DNA of 36,443 nucleotides, taken from Chloroflexota bacterium. GTDB lineage: Bacteria > Chloroflexota > Limnocylindria > Limnocylindrales > CSP1-4. The first letter of the stretch is position 1; the number at the start of each line of letters is the position of its first letter. A program made the translations under genes and the position numbers. Below the pieces are notes generated by a model, which was not told the DNA's origin, ran no database searches, and saw only the letters and a list, made by a program, of their open reading frames with translations. The stretch lies in the NCBI GenBank assembly GCA_003158875.1, contig PMLK01000030.1, positions 1-36,443 on the forward strand. The letters are read 5' to 3'. Of this stretch, positions 7,751 to 16,104 are shown in pieces.

Positions 7751-8806
7751 GTGCGTCTAAACCACCACCTGCGCCTTGCTGTGCCTGCCGCCGCCTTCGT
7801 CGGTCTCGCGCTCTTCGCAGCGACCCTCGCCTGGCAGGCCGCGCCGGTCAGCGCTTCGTCCGGTTCGCTTGACAATCAAGCTAACGAACTCGTACGGCTC
7901 ATCAACGGCGCCCGGTCGGCCAGCGGCAAAGGCAGCCTGTCGATCGACGTATTCCTGGCTTCGAAGGCTCGCGACGGCTCCATCCCTTGCCCGGACGACT
8001 CGTCCAAATCCATTTCGGGCCGTGCCCGGGATATGGCCGAAACGGGCGAAATGTCGCACGACCTGCGCAACTGCGACACTTCTGGCCTATCTGATGTGCT
8101 GTTCGTCAAGGTTATGCAGTCGGCGTGGGGCTACGGCAGCGTGGGTGAGATCCTGCTGTACAACGGCGGCTACGGCAACGGGGCGTATCTGTATTCGGTG
8201 ACCGGCTCGAAGAAGACGTGGATGTCGTGGACCTATGCCACGACCGGCCATGCGATGACCGGCTGGAAGTCGTCGAGCAGCCACTGGAACATCATCATGG
8301 GCAGCTATACGCACATCGGCTGCGGTGGCTGGGCCAGCGGATCGACGTACTTCTACGATTGCCTCTTCTCCAAGGGCGGGCCTGCGCCCAGCGGACTGAA
8401 GTCGCCCCCGACCAAGTCTCCGTTCAGCAATCCACTTCCGGCGACCCCAGCTCCCAAGCCCGCCGCCAGGTTGGCGGCAAACTCCGGGACCGGCGCCGCG
8501 GGAGCGTCCAGTGGCAGCGCCTGCCCAACGTGCAGCGCATCGCCGAGCCCGACGGCCAGTACGGCTCCGGCCTGGGCCACTCCTCTTGCCTCGACCGATC
8601 CTCTCCCTGGATCCCTGGCGCTTGCCGGGTCGGGTACGAGCGGATCGAACCAAGCCCGACAAACCGATGGCGGCAATTTGATGTCAACACTCGACGCTTG
8701 GGCGCCGCGAGCGCTGGCCGGTGTCGCCGGGTCCGGAGTCGCCATAGCCGCGGGCGGTTTGCTGTTCATCTCGTTCCGCAGGCGTCGGAGGGCTCCCGCC
8801 AGGTAG
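7751..8806 (+). CDS. Secreted CAP/SCP-domain protein with C-terminal membrane anchor
   Basis: 351 residues from GTG 7751, which has a near-perfect GGAGGAG site 8 bases upstream; an in-frame ATG at 7694 lacks one. A signal peptide spans residues 1-35 (cleavage near VSA-SS). The CAP (cysteine-rich secretory/PR-1) domain covers about 40-210: 'ANELVRLINGARSASGK' is the first helix, 'EMSHDL' and 'VGEILLYN' are the conserved His and Glu regions, and 'ATGHAMTGWKSSSSHWNIIMG' matches the W..S..H signature. A Pro/Ala/Ser-rich stalk follows (about 225-320). A last hydrophobic helix ends in FRRRRRAPAR, so the protein is anchored with its domain outside. Bacterial CAP proteins are poorly understood; no enzymatic claim is made. 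It is convergent with the PspC gene (23 bp). Confidence 0.85.
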   Translation: MRLNHHLRLAVPAAAFVGLALFAATLAWQAAPVSASSGSLDNQANELVRLINGARSASGKGSLSIDVFLASKARDGSIPCPDDSSKSISGRARDMAETGEMSHDLRNCDTSGLSDVLFVKVMQSAWGYGSVGEILLYNGGYGNGAYLYSVTGSKKTWMSWTYATTGHAMTGWKSSSSHWNIIMGSYTHIGCGGWASGSTYFYDCLFSKGGPAPSGLKSPPTKSPFSNPLPATPAPKPAARLAANSGTGAAGASSGSACPTCSASPSPTASTAPAWATPLASTDPLPGSLALAGSGTSGSNQARQTDGGNLMSTLDAWAPRALAGVAGSGVAIAAGGLLFISFRRRRRAPAR

Positions 8807-8829
8807 GGCTTACTCGACGGGCGCGGTCC

Positions 8830-9537
8830 TCAATCGTTGCGGCGAAGTGAGGAGACCACCAGGATCGCGCCTAGGGCGATGACGAGCACCGGCCACGTCA
8901 GCCCGAGATCGATTCGCGGATCGATCTGATGCCAGGCAAGTAGCCCTCCGCCCAGAATCAGGAGGACGCCGAACACGAGTCCCGGGCCGCCGTGTTCGTG
9001 GTGATCATGGGAATGCGTCTGCCAGCGTTGTTGGCGTTCTTGCCAGCGATCGGCCCGTCGCTGCCAGCGGTCCTGGCGGCGCTGCCAGGACCAGTCGCCG
9101 CCCCACCACGCGTTCTGCTGAGTGTTGTATGGCGGCACATTGGCGGCTGGCGGAGTTCCGGCGTTCTGGGGAGCGCCCGCCGCGGCCGGGTCGGAGGCGT
9201 CGGCTGGGGCGGACCCAGTGCCGGGCCCTGACGGCGGTGCGGATGCGGAGGCCGGCGGCGTGTAGCCGGCGGTGAATCCGAGCGGCTGCCCGCCGGGAGC
9301 CCACGGCGAGGTCGGCCATTCGAGCGGTTCTGGCGGAACCACGGCCATCATGATGAGATAGACCCAGAAGGTGAGCGTTCCGGTCAGGAAGACCGAAATC
9401 ACCCACAGGATCCGCACGATGGCCGAGTCGATGCCGAAGTAGTCCGCCAGGCCGCCGGCGACTCCAGAAATCACTCGATCGTGTTCTGAGCGGTACAACC
9501 GCAGCGGGCCCGTTTGGGGATTCATCTGAGGATTCAC
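8830..9537 (-). CDS. PspC-domain membrane protein with Trp/Arg/Gln heptad linker
   Basis: 235 residues. The PspC domain lies at 11-70 ('LYRSEHDRVISGVAGGLADYFGIDSAIVRILWV' region followed by a hydrophobic pair). A Pro/Ala-rich segment follows, then a linker with three RWQ heptads near residues 150-175, a His/Glu-rich patch and two C-terminal helices (about 185-230) like the DUF5668/LiaI-type module. PspC proteins sense membrane stress. The GTG start at 9537 overlaps the stop of the upstream gene (GTGA) and has GGAGG six bases ahead; ATG 9525 lacks such a site. Translational coupling to the LiaF-like gene implies the two act together, probably in envelope-stress sensing. Confidence 0.85.
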   Translation of the reverse strand: MNPQMNPQTGPLRLYRSEHDRVISGVAGGLADYFGIDSAIVRILWVISVFLTGTLTFWVYLIMMAVVPPEPLEWPTSPWAPGGQPLGFTAGYTPPASASAPPSGPGTGSAPADASDPAAAGAPQNAGTPPAANVPPYNTQQNAWWGGDWSWQRRQDRWQRRADRWQERQQRWQTHSHDHHEHGGPGLVFGVLLILGGGLLAWHQIDPRIDLGLTWPVLVIALGAILVVSSLRRND

Positions 9538-10490
9538 TTGCAGCCTCCAGCCTGCTCGAACTTGACGCTACCAAGACTCGTGTCGATGGTGAAGTCGGCC
9601 GTGTGGGCGGCCGTCGCGTAGTTTGGGCTCTGCCACGCATTGGCGGACTGGACCAGGCCGGCGGCACCGAAATCGCTTGAAGAGAAACTGCCGCTGAATA
9701 CCACGCGAACGCCAAGCTCGCTCGGAACGCATACGTCCAGCGACCCCAGGCTGGTCTTGAGAGCGCCCTCGACGTCGCTTGCGCCGTCGAGTATCAATCT
9801 GGCCGATCCCAGGTTGGTCTCGATATCGAGATGTCCGACTTGAGCTCCTGTGAGGTCGAGGTCGATCGAGCCGACGTTGACGGTGAACGAAGCGGAAGAC
9901 AAATTTGCCCGACCGAGATTGAAGTGGGCGTCGCCGAGGTCGATCGTCGACGCCAGGTCTATCTGAGATTCGACAGGCAGCTGGATGTGCCAATCGTCTG
10001 TCCCGCGAGAAAGCGCCCAGTCGTTGCCGGTCGGCCCGACCCGCAGGCCGTCGCTCGTGGCGGTGATTTGAGGCACGCTGCCGTTGGTATTGGTCGCGTC
10101 GACGTGCCACTGGCCGTCGGGAGAGGCTGTTACGTCCGCACTGCCGCACTGAAGGTCGAGTTCAACCGACGACTTGCTGCCCAACGATCCTGCCTGGCTG
10201 ACGGTTCGGGAACCCGAGCCGTCCGACCCGCAGCCGACGTTGGGCCCCAATGCCACGGCGCTGCCGAAGACAAGGCCCATCGTTGCAGCCACGATGAGGC
10301 CGCTGACGAAGAATGCAGGTGTTCGAGACAGGACGAATGCGAGCCCGATGCCGACGATGACGAGCGGCCAGAGACGCCAGGCGTCGCTGAGCGTCGAGGC
10401 GGCGATGCCACCCTCGTGATACGCCAGGGGTACAGAGCCGAGGGCGATCAGGAAGACTCCCCAGTTGAGTCGCCCAAAGTCGACTCTCAT
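9534..10490 (-). CDS. LiaF-like membrane protein with extracellular beta-rich domain
   Basis: 318 residues. Three hydrophobic helices fill residues 9-82 ('LNWGVFLIALGSVPLAY', 'LWPLVIVGIGLAFVL', 'FFVSGLIVAATMGLVFG'), the DUF5668/LiaI-LiaF membrane module. After it comes a repetitive beta domain with recurrent 'DLGDAHFNLG', 'NVGSIDLDL', 'NLGSARLIL', 'SLGSLDVCV' and 'SLGSVKFEQ' turns, typical of the LiaF/DUF4097 toastrack-like or short solenoid fold. LiaF proteins modulate envelope-stress signalling. ATG 10490 has GAGAGGTGG just upstream; the open frame to 10877 has no better start. It is the first gene of a coupled pair with the PspC gene and diverges from the gene starting at 10712. Confidence 0.8.
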   Translation of the reverse strand: MRVDFGRLNWGVFLIALGSVPLAYHEGGIAASTLSDAWRLWPLVIVGIGLAFVLSRTPAFFVSGLIVAATMGLVFGSAVALGPNVGCGSDGSGSRTVSQAGSLGSKSSVELDLQCGSADVTASPDGQWHVDATNTNGSVPQITATSDGLRVGPTGNDWALSRGTDDWHIQLPVESQIDLASTIDLGDAHFNLGRANLSSASFTVNVGSIDLDLTGAQVGHLDIETNLGSARLILDGASDVEGALKTSLGSLDVCVPSELGVRVVFSGSFSSSDFGAAGLVQSANAWQSPNYATAAHTADFTIDTSLGSVKFEQAGGCK

Positions 10491-10711
10491 CGGCACCACC
10501 TCTCCAAGATCAGAGGACGTCCCGCGAAAGAGGGTGACGTCGTCCGATTTCCTGCTTCGCTGACTGTATCTCGTGCCGGAAGCTCGCTGCATCCTCCGAT
10601 AGACGTGATCGCGGTCATCCGCAGGATCGAACGAGTGTCGTCTGGAGGCCACGTCGTGATAGCCTGATCGGCAAGAGTGTCCATCCAACCGGCTTGCCTG
10701 GAGGCCATCCG

Positions 10712-11629
10712 ATGCGATTGAGCGAGTGGCGCAAGACGGCTCCAAACAAAGAGGCGTTGAGCGCTCGCGTGCTCGCGATGCTACAGCCCATCCTTGTCGA
10801 CCTCGGGGCCGATCAAGATGCCGAATGCTGGGTTGTATGGGGGGAGGATCCCGAGTCTCGATACTCCCTGCTCGCACCGACCGATGCGGGCCTGATCAGC
10901 ATCGTCATTCGACTGCAGGGCGTGGATGGCCCGCGCGCCACCGCCAAGCTCGTGCGCTGGTCCAAGCTCTCGGTCAGCGAACTGAGTGTCGAATCCAGCG
11001 GCGGCCAACGACTCGTGGCGGTTCAAGTGGAGAGCCTCGTCCTCAAGGGAGTCGACCAGGAGGCGGACCGCATCTGCGAATTCGCACGAGGCCTGATTGC
11101 CGGCATCGACGGCCGACTGCCCGCCGCAATTCCAATCGCATTGGTGCAGACCGTCGCCGGCATCGGGCTGTCAAACGGCGTGGCGGCTCCGGCGGCCAAG
11201 GTCGCCCCCAAGCTGCCTCCGAGAGCAGCCCAGCCGAACGTGGCAGGGTCAGCCAGGCCGGCGGTCGCCGGTTCGCCGGTGTCCGCGACGGCGCCCGAGG
11301 CGACTTCAGGAACTCAGTTCAAGTCCGACAAGCCTGCCAAGCCGGGCGCCAAGGGCGCCGGCAACCCGGCCGGTCTCGCGCTCGTCCCACCGCCGCGGGT
11401 ATCGGGAGCGCCCGCGGCTGCGCCGGAAAGCGGCCCGAACAAGCCGAGCGCCGCGTCGCCGGAAGCGGCGTTCCATCCCGTGCCAACGCCGATCGCGGCC
11501 AGAGCCGCGATCGCTCAGCACGCGGAACCACCGGAGACGGAACCCGATCAATCCGCCTGGGTCGGCCCGCACCCGATCGGCGAACCCACGAAGCGGGAGC
11601 CAGTCAAACCGCGACCCTGGCAGCCTTGA
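10712..11629 (+). CDS. Unknown protein: small N-terminal domain and long Pro/Ala-rich tail
   Basis: 305 residues, not recognised. ATG 10712 has GGAGG eight bases ahead. The first ~150 residues look folded ('MRLSEWRKTAPNKEALSARVLAML', then 'AECWVVWGEDPESRYSLLAPT' and alternating hydrophobic strands), without signal peptide or membrane helix. From about residue 155 the sequence is Ala/Pro/Lys-rich and probably disordered, ending in 'KREPVKPRPWQP'. The histidine kinase follows 64 bp later on the same strand. An operon is plausible, so this may be an accessory or output of that kinase, but nothing in the sequence proves it. Confidence 0.7.
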   Translation: MRLSEWRKTAPNKEALSARVLAMLQPILVDLGADQDAECWVVWGEDPESRYSLLAPTDAGLISIVIRLQGVDGPRATAKLVRWSKLSVSELSVESSGGQRLVAVQVESLVLKGVDQEADRICEFARGLIAGIDGRLPAAIPIALVQTVAGIGLSNGVAAPAAKVAPKLPPRAAQPNVAGSARPAVAGSPVSATAPEATSGTQFKSDKPAKPGAKGAGNPAGLALVPPPRVSGAPAAAPESGPNKPSAASPEAAFHPVPTPIAARAAIAQHAEPPETEPDQSAWVGPHPIGEPTKREPVKPRPWQP

Positions 11630-11693
11630 CCGACCCTGCCGACGGCTGCGGACATGTGTGAGCGGCATTGAGGATCGTGTTCGGAGGCGCGTA

Positions 11694-14060
11694 GTGACTG
11701 ACTCGGTCGAGGCTGCAAGGCGGACGCGGCCGTACATGCACTGGGTCTTGGGCCGCTTGACTTCGCGATGCGTGGCGCTGGCTCTGGCGTTCGCTACGAG
11801 CGCCGTCGGGATCACGACTCTGGTCGGATGGTGCGTGAATCAGCCCATTCTGATCGGCTGGCTTCCGGGACTCGTCCAGACGAAGGTCAACGCTGGGATC
11901 TGCTTCACGCTCATCGGGTCTGCGCTGATGCTGCGGCTGGCGCCGCCTTCGCCGGCTCGCGGCTTCGTGAGCTCTCTGCTGGCTCTGGCCGTCGCCGCGG
12001 TAGCCGTCTCGACCCTGGTCGAGCACGTGACCCGAGTCGACCTCCATATCGATCAGGTCTTTTTCGCGGATACCGCCAGCTCGGCCTCGCCCCATCCAGG
12101 ACGTCTTGCGGTGCAGACTGGCGTCGCATTCCTGGCTGCGGCAATTGGCGTCCTGGCGCTTGGTCGCCGGGTGGGTACGGACTACGTGACGGAGCTCCTC
12201 GGACTCTGCGTAGGTGTAGTGGGCGCAATCTCGACGCTCGGCTACCTCTACGGATCGCCGCTGCTGCTGTCCGTTGGGTCGGCCACGCAGATATCGCTCC
12301 CAGCCGCCATAGCCCTGCTGGTCATGAGCGTCGCATTGATTGCGGCAGACGACCGGCACCTGTTCGTTCGCCTCTGGAGTGACACGGGGATCGCCGGCGA
12401 CGTTATGCGCCGCATCCTGCCCGCAGCCGTCCTGGTGATCCCGGCAGGTGCCTGGTTGCGCGATGTCGGTCAGCGGGCCGGTCTCTACGACGAGTCGATC
12501 GGTCTGTCGATCATGGTCGTGTTCGAGACCCTGGTGCTGGCGGCGGTTGGTGCCTGGACGACATCCCGCGTCCATCGCCTGGAAGCCGAACGTCGCGAGG
12601 CCCTTACTGACTTGATCCGGCTCGGTGCGGCCGCGTCGACACCTTTGATCGAACGGGCGCCAGTCGGGTTGGCGGTGCTGGACCGCGACCTGCGATACCT
12701 GTACGTGAACCCGGCCCTCGCCGCCATCGGCGGCCTTGCTCCGGTGGCGAGTCTGGGCCAATCCATCGACCGCCTGATTCCGGCGTTCGGTGGCGATACC
12801 TTGACGGCCCTGGCAGGAGTCGTAGGCGGCGGTGAACCAGTTCGTGACATAGAGGTCAGCGGTGAGCCGCGGCTGGGCGGCTCGGCCGGGACCTGGCTGT
12901 TGAGCGCGGAAGCGCTGCGCGACTCCATCGGCGACGTTGTCGGTCTGGCGCTGAGCGTGGTCGACATAAGCGAAAGGAAGAATCGCGAGGATGTCGTCGC
13001 CGCACTGACCGAGGTTCAACGCCAGGCGCAGGCGATCGGCGAGTCGATACCGTTCGGCATCTGGGTTGCCGATCCGGACGGGAGGATCAGCTACCTAAGC
13101 CGGCCGTTCCTAGAGATAACCGGTCAGACCGTCGACGAGGCCCGCAATTCGGGGTGGCTCTCGAGACTCGATCCGGGAGCGGCCGCAGACGCGGAGAAGG
13201 CATGGGCGGCGACCGTGGCCGAGTGCCTCCCGTGGGACCGCGAACTCGTCGTCCACGCTCCGGACGGCCGTCGCTACACGATCCTGTCGCGCGGCTTTCC
13301 GGTAAGGGACGAGTCCGGCACGGTCACTAGCTGGGCGGGGATCAACCTCGACATCACCGATCGCAAGGAAGCGGAGGCATACCGGGAGGCGTTCCTGGAC
13401 ATTCTGTCGCACGAACTGGGGACGCCGATTACGTCGATCTACGCCGCCAGCACGCTGCTATCCAGGTTGGGGAACGCCGACCCGAAACTAAGCGAGCTGA
13501 TCGAAGACATCGGCCACGAGTCCGAAAGACTGCGGCGCCTCATGGAGGATCTGGTCGTTCTGGCCCGCGCCGAACGTGGAGCGCTCCAAGTTCACACCGA
13601 CCCCGTTCCACTCCAGCATGTCCTGCGCAAGGCGTGCGAACAGCAGCGGCGTCGCTGGCCGGGCAACGCAATCTCGCTGACTGTGGCGCCGCGGCTGCCC
13701 GTGGCGAGGGCCGAGGAATCGTTCGTGGAGCAGATCGTCCGCAACCTTCTTGAGAACGCCGTCAAGTACGCACCGCCTGACGCCGCGATCGAGGTGATCG
13801 CCGACGCTCCGGACGGTTGTCCGCGGGTCCGCATCCTGGATGGAGGTCCAGGTATTGATCCGGCCGAGGCGGAGAAGCTATTCGAGGTCTTCTACCGCTC
13901 GCCCAGAACGTCTCGAGTCGCCGGCTCGGGCATCGGCCTCTTCGTCGCCCACCGGCTTATCGAGTCCATCGGCGGCAGCATCTGGGCCCGGCCGCGAGAT
14001 GACGGTCAGGGCGCGGAGTTCGGTTTCCTGCTGCAGCCCTATGTCGAGGACGGCTCGTAG
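11694..14060 (+). CDS. Membrane-bound PAS-domain sensor histidine kinase
   Basis: 788 residues from GTG 11694, which follows GGAGG at good spacing; the open frame upstream overlaps the previous gene in another phase. The first ~300 residues hold about eight hydrophobic helices with 'VGWCVNQPILIGWLPGLVQTK', a membrane-sensor pattern seen in other PAS kinases. Two PAS domains follow (about 325-430 and 445-565; each ends in a 'VVDISERK' or 'NLDITDRKEAEA' motif). The phosphoacceptor is H573 in 'FLDILSHELGTP'. The ATPase domain has the N box 'NLLENAVKYA', the G1 box 'DGGPGID' and the G2 box 'GSGIGLFVA'. No response regulator adjoins, so it is an orphan with unknown signal and partner. Confidence 0.9.
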   Translation: MTDSVEAARRTRPYMHWVLGRLTSRCVALALAFATSAVGITTLVGWCVNQPILIGWLPGLVQTKVNAGICFTLIGSALMLRLAPPSPARGFVSSLLALAVAAVAVSTLVEHVTRVDLHIDQVFFADTASSASPHPGRLAVQTGVAFLAAAIGVLALGRRVGTDYVTELLGLCVGVVGAISTLGYLYGSPLLLSVGSATQISLPAAIALLVMSVALIAADDRHLFVRLWSDTGIAGDVMRRILPAAVLVIPAGAWLRDVGQRAGLYDESIGLSIMVVFETLVLAAVGAWTTSRVHRLEAERREALTDLIRLGAAASTPLIERAPVGLAVLDRDLRYLYVNPALAAIGGLAPVASLGQSIDRLIPAFGGDTLTALAGVVGGGEPVRDIEVSGEPRLGGSAGTWLLSAEALRDSIGDVVGLALSVVDISERKNREDVVAALTEVQRQAQAIGESIPFGIWVADPDGRISYLSRPFLEITGQTVDEARNSGWLSRLDPGAAADAEKAWAATVAECLPWDRELVVHAPDGRRYTILSRGFPVRDESGTVTSWAGINLDITDRKEAEAYREAFLDILSHELGTPITSIYAASTLLSRLGNADPKLSELIEDIGHESERLRRLMEDLVVLARAERGALQVHTDPVPLQHVLRKACEQQRRRWPGNAISLTVAPRLPVARAEESFVEQIVRNLLENAVKYAPPDAAIEVIADAPDGCPRVRILDGGPGIDPAEAEKLFEVFYRSPRTSRVAGSGIGLFVAHRLIESIGGSIWARPRDDGQGAEFGFLLQPYVEDGS

Positions 14061-14080
14061 GACTGGCTCGAATCGGAATA

Positions 14081-14110
14081 TAGAGAAGCGCGGCACATAG
14101 AGAAGCGCGG
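14081..14110. repeat. 13-bp direct repeat beside a terminator
   Basis: 'tagagaagcgcgg' occurs at 14081-14093 and 14098-14110. The second copy forms the left arm of the terminator hairpin, so the duplication may be a remnant of stem slippage. Confidence 0.7.
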
Positions 14111-14139
14111 CCCCGGTGCAAGACCGAGGTCGCGCTTCT
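14101..14139. terminator. Bidirectional hairpin between convergent genes
   Basis: A 9-bp perfect outer stem (14101-14109/14131-14139) continues inward with one wobble and one mismatch to a 5-nt loop. It lies between the ends of the plus-strand kinase gene and the minus-strand secreted-protein gene. There is no T-tract, so strength is uncertain. Confidence 0.65.
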
Positions 14140-14155
14140 GCGAGATGCCGGTTGG

Positions 14156-14923
14156 TTAGAGAGCCTTGAGGGCGGCTCGGCAGGCCTTGGCATCGGCCAC
14201 GGCGTTCTTGACGTCGTTTCGAGCTGTCGTCACCGTGGATCTGGCGCTGGTGATGATGGGCCCCCCGGCCCCTCCGTTGTACTGGGCCGGCGTCAGCGGC
14301 AGCAGCTGTGCGGGCAGCGGCCCGGCCAGCCCAACCGCGGCGGTCACTGCGGCGTTCATGGCATCGAGGTCGGCCTGAGCGGCGTCGGTATTCTTACCGG
14401 CGGCCTTGGCCGTGGCGATACGAGCCGCGAGCTTGGTATTGATATCGGCGAACTTGGTCTGCGTGGCCAGGATTGTGTCGGCGGCGATAACCAGGTGGAC
14501 CTGCGGAGATACCAGGACGTAGACGCGGTAATCGCTGACGATCTTGGCGATGTCGGCGCGGAGAGTCGGCACGTCGGTCTCGGCGTCGATCGTGGCCTTG
14601 AGCGAAGTCAGGCCGCTACTGGTCGCGGCGACCTCAGACTTGAGTGCCGAGGAGTCGGACGAAGTCAGCGACTTGGCCGCGGTGATGCGGGCCGAGAGGG
14701 CGTTGAGGGTGGCTATGCGGCGGTCTATCTCGCAATTGGCGAACGCGTGCAGCTTGTCGGCCGTGGCTCCGGCTTTGACCGCGACTGAGAACGTGGCGCA
14801 GACGCCCTTTCCGGCGGGTCCGGGCGTGGCGGAGCCAGCGGCGCCGGCGACGCCGGCAGAGGCGAAGACGATGGTTCCGCCGATCGCGAGACTCGCGAGC
14901 AATGCGGCGATTCGGGACTTCAT
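14156..14923 (-). CDS. Secreted helical protein of unknown function
   Basis: 255 residues. ATG 14923 has AAGGAG seven bases upstream; the in-frame start at 14956 would overlap the preceding gene. A signal peptide (residues 1-30, ending 'GVAGAAG') precedes a mature protein that is almost entirely helical and Ala/Thr/Asp-rich, with heptad-like spacing suggesting a coiled coil ('TKFADINTKLAARIATAKAAGKNTDAAQADL'-type segments). Three cysteines are present ('GVCATF', 'ANCEID', 'KACRAAL'). It follows the small lipoprotein-like gene by 25 bp on the same strand, so the two probably form an operon of exported proteins. No family was recognised. Confidence 0.8.
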   Translation of the reverse strand: MKSRIAALLASLAIGGTIVFASAGVAGAAGSATPGPAGKGVCATFSVAVKAGATADKLHAFANCEIDRRIATLNALSARITAAKSLTSSDSSALKSEVAATSSGLTSLKATIDAETDVPTLRADIAKIVSDYRVYVLVSPQVHLVIAADTILATQTKFADINTKLAARIATAKAAGKNTDAAQADLDAMNAAVTAAVGLAGPLPAQLLPLTPAQYNGGAGGPIITSARSTVTTARNDVKNAVADAKACRAALKAL

Positions 14924-14948
14924 TGCGCTACTCCTTGCTTGCATCAGG

Positions 14949-15290
14949 CTACTCACCGCCGGCGGAGTCGGGATCCGTGCCGGAGAGAGAGTCGTTGACT
15001 TTGTTGAGCTGGTTCTGGATGTTGGTCAGGTCGCTGTCGACGGGATCCGTCGTTGCCGCGCCGCCGACTGCCGCAGGCGAGTCTGAGGGGATTGGCGAAT
15101 CGGTGAACATTGGGCTGTCGGTGGGCTCGAGCGATGACATCGACTGGTCTGTGGTGCTCGTCTGCGGTGCGGCGGTGGAGACCGGCTGAGTGCCGGCTCC
15201 ATTGCCACTCCCTGTACAAGCCACCGCGGCGACGCCCACGAACACCGCCGTGATCGCGATCCGGGTGATTGTGCCGACTTGAGACTTCAA
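14949..15290 (-). CDS. Small lipoprotein-like exported protein
   Basis: 113 residues from TTG 15290. This start was chosen because it alone has an AAGGAG-type site (8 bases); an in-frame ATG at 15314 has none and would add 8 residues. A hydrophobic segment ends at 'VAAVAC', a lipobox-like cysteine (C25) with a weaker than usual -3 residue. The mature part is Ser/Thr/Asp/Pro-rich with repeated 'TDSP'/'SDSP' motifs, probably disordered, and ends with a short helix ('LTNIQNQLNKVNDSLSG'). It is the first gene of a pair with the secreted helical protein 25 bp downstream. Function unknown. Confidence 0.7.
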   Translation of the reverse strand: MKSQVGTITRIAITAVFVGVAAVACTGSGNGAGTQPVSTAAPQTSTTDQSMSSLEPTDSPMFTDSPIPSDSPAAVGGAATTDPVDSDLTNIQNQLNKVNDSLSGTDPDSAGGE

Positions 15291-15555
15291 GTTCGTTCTC
15301 CTTGTCTGGCTCATTCGGAGCTGACACTGGAGATACTGGCGCCGGCCCCTACGCGTAGTTCGGTGTCCAAGTAAGACGACTGTAAGGACGAGCTTTGAGT
15401 CTCAGCCCGGTCGTTCGGTGCCGCGCCGACCTGCCGACACGCTGCCGCTCCAGGAGCCAAGCTGATACGCACCTGTAATTGCCGAATCGGGCGCCAGTCC
15501 CGAGAATTGCGATGGGGGTCGACGATGGTCTGAGGGAGCAATTTCGGGGTGGCAC

Positions 15556-15915
15556 TTGATAGTCCGCATCCTTCGTGGCCGTGTTCGCGCGGAACGAGTG
15601 TCAGCGTTCCGAGAGCAATCCGAGCGGGTCATCGCCAGCGCCCGCCAGTCCGATGGCATCGTATTTGCTCAGGTCGGACGGCAGGCCCATTCGGACGGGA
15701 CTGAGGAGGTGGCTTTCGTCAGCGTCTGGCGCGATCTCGATTCCCTCTACCGTTGGGTCGGGGGTACGGACCTGCTCGAAACCCCGGTTCTCAGCGGGGG
15801 CATGCCGGACGTGCTGGAGCACTTCGAGGTGCAGCATTTCGAGACTTATGAAGGCGTGCCGGATGGGACGCTGGAAGAGAATCTGGGTCATGGCGCAGCC
15901 CACGTGACGGGATAA
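15556..15915 (+). CDS. Antibiotic biosynthesis monooxygenase (ABM)-fold protein
   Basis: 119 residues, one dimeric alpha+beta barrel domain. Typical ABM features are the first strand 'MIVRILRGRV', a helix with 'AFREQSERVIASARQSDGIVFAQVGRQ', and 'AFVSVWRDLDSLYRWVG' matching the W-x-D-x-x-a-x-x pattern. Members range from heme-degrading and quinol monooxygenases to proteins without known activity, so the substrate cannot be stated. The start is TTG 15556 behind a GGGGTGG stretch; no ATG or GTG lies in a sensible place. The acidic C-terminal tail is specific to this protein. It stands alone. Confidence 0.72.
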   Translation: MIVRILRGRVRAERVSAFREQSERVIASARQSDGIVFAQVGRQAHSDGTEEVAFVSVWRDLDSLYRWVGGTDLLETPVLSGGMPDVLEHFEVQHFETYEGVPDGTLEENLGHGAAHVTG

Positions 15916-16104
15916 TTTCGTTCGCCCTGTGTCCGAATGCACCGCAATTTGCGGGATCCGGTCGGTCGCCCATCGAGACCCCGGACGCATCCGGCTAATC
16001 GGGGCGGTATTGCCACGTTGTATGCCGTCCGTATTCCGGGTACGGTATTAGTACTGGTCGGCTAGTCCCTGTGGATCGGCGGCGGCCAGCTGTCAAGGAT
16101 TCCG

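Noticed and set aside
11604-13019. Minus-strand 471-codon open frame opposite the PAS kinase
   Set aside because: Composition (Gln/Arg/Asp/His-rich) and lack of motifs mark it as a mirror of the kinase reading frame.
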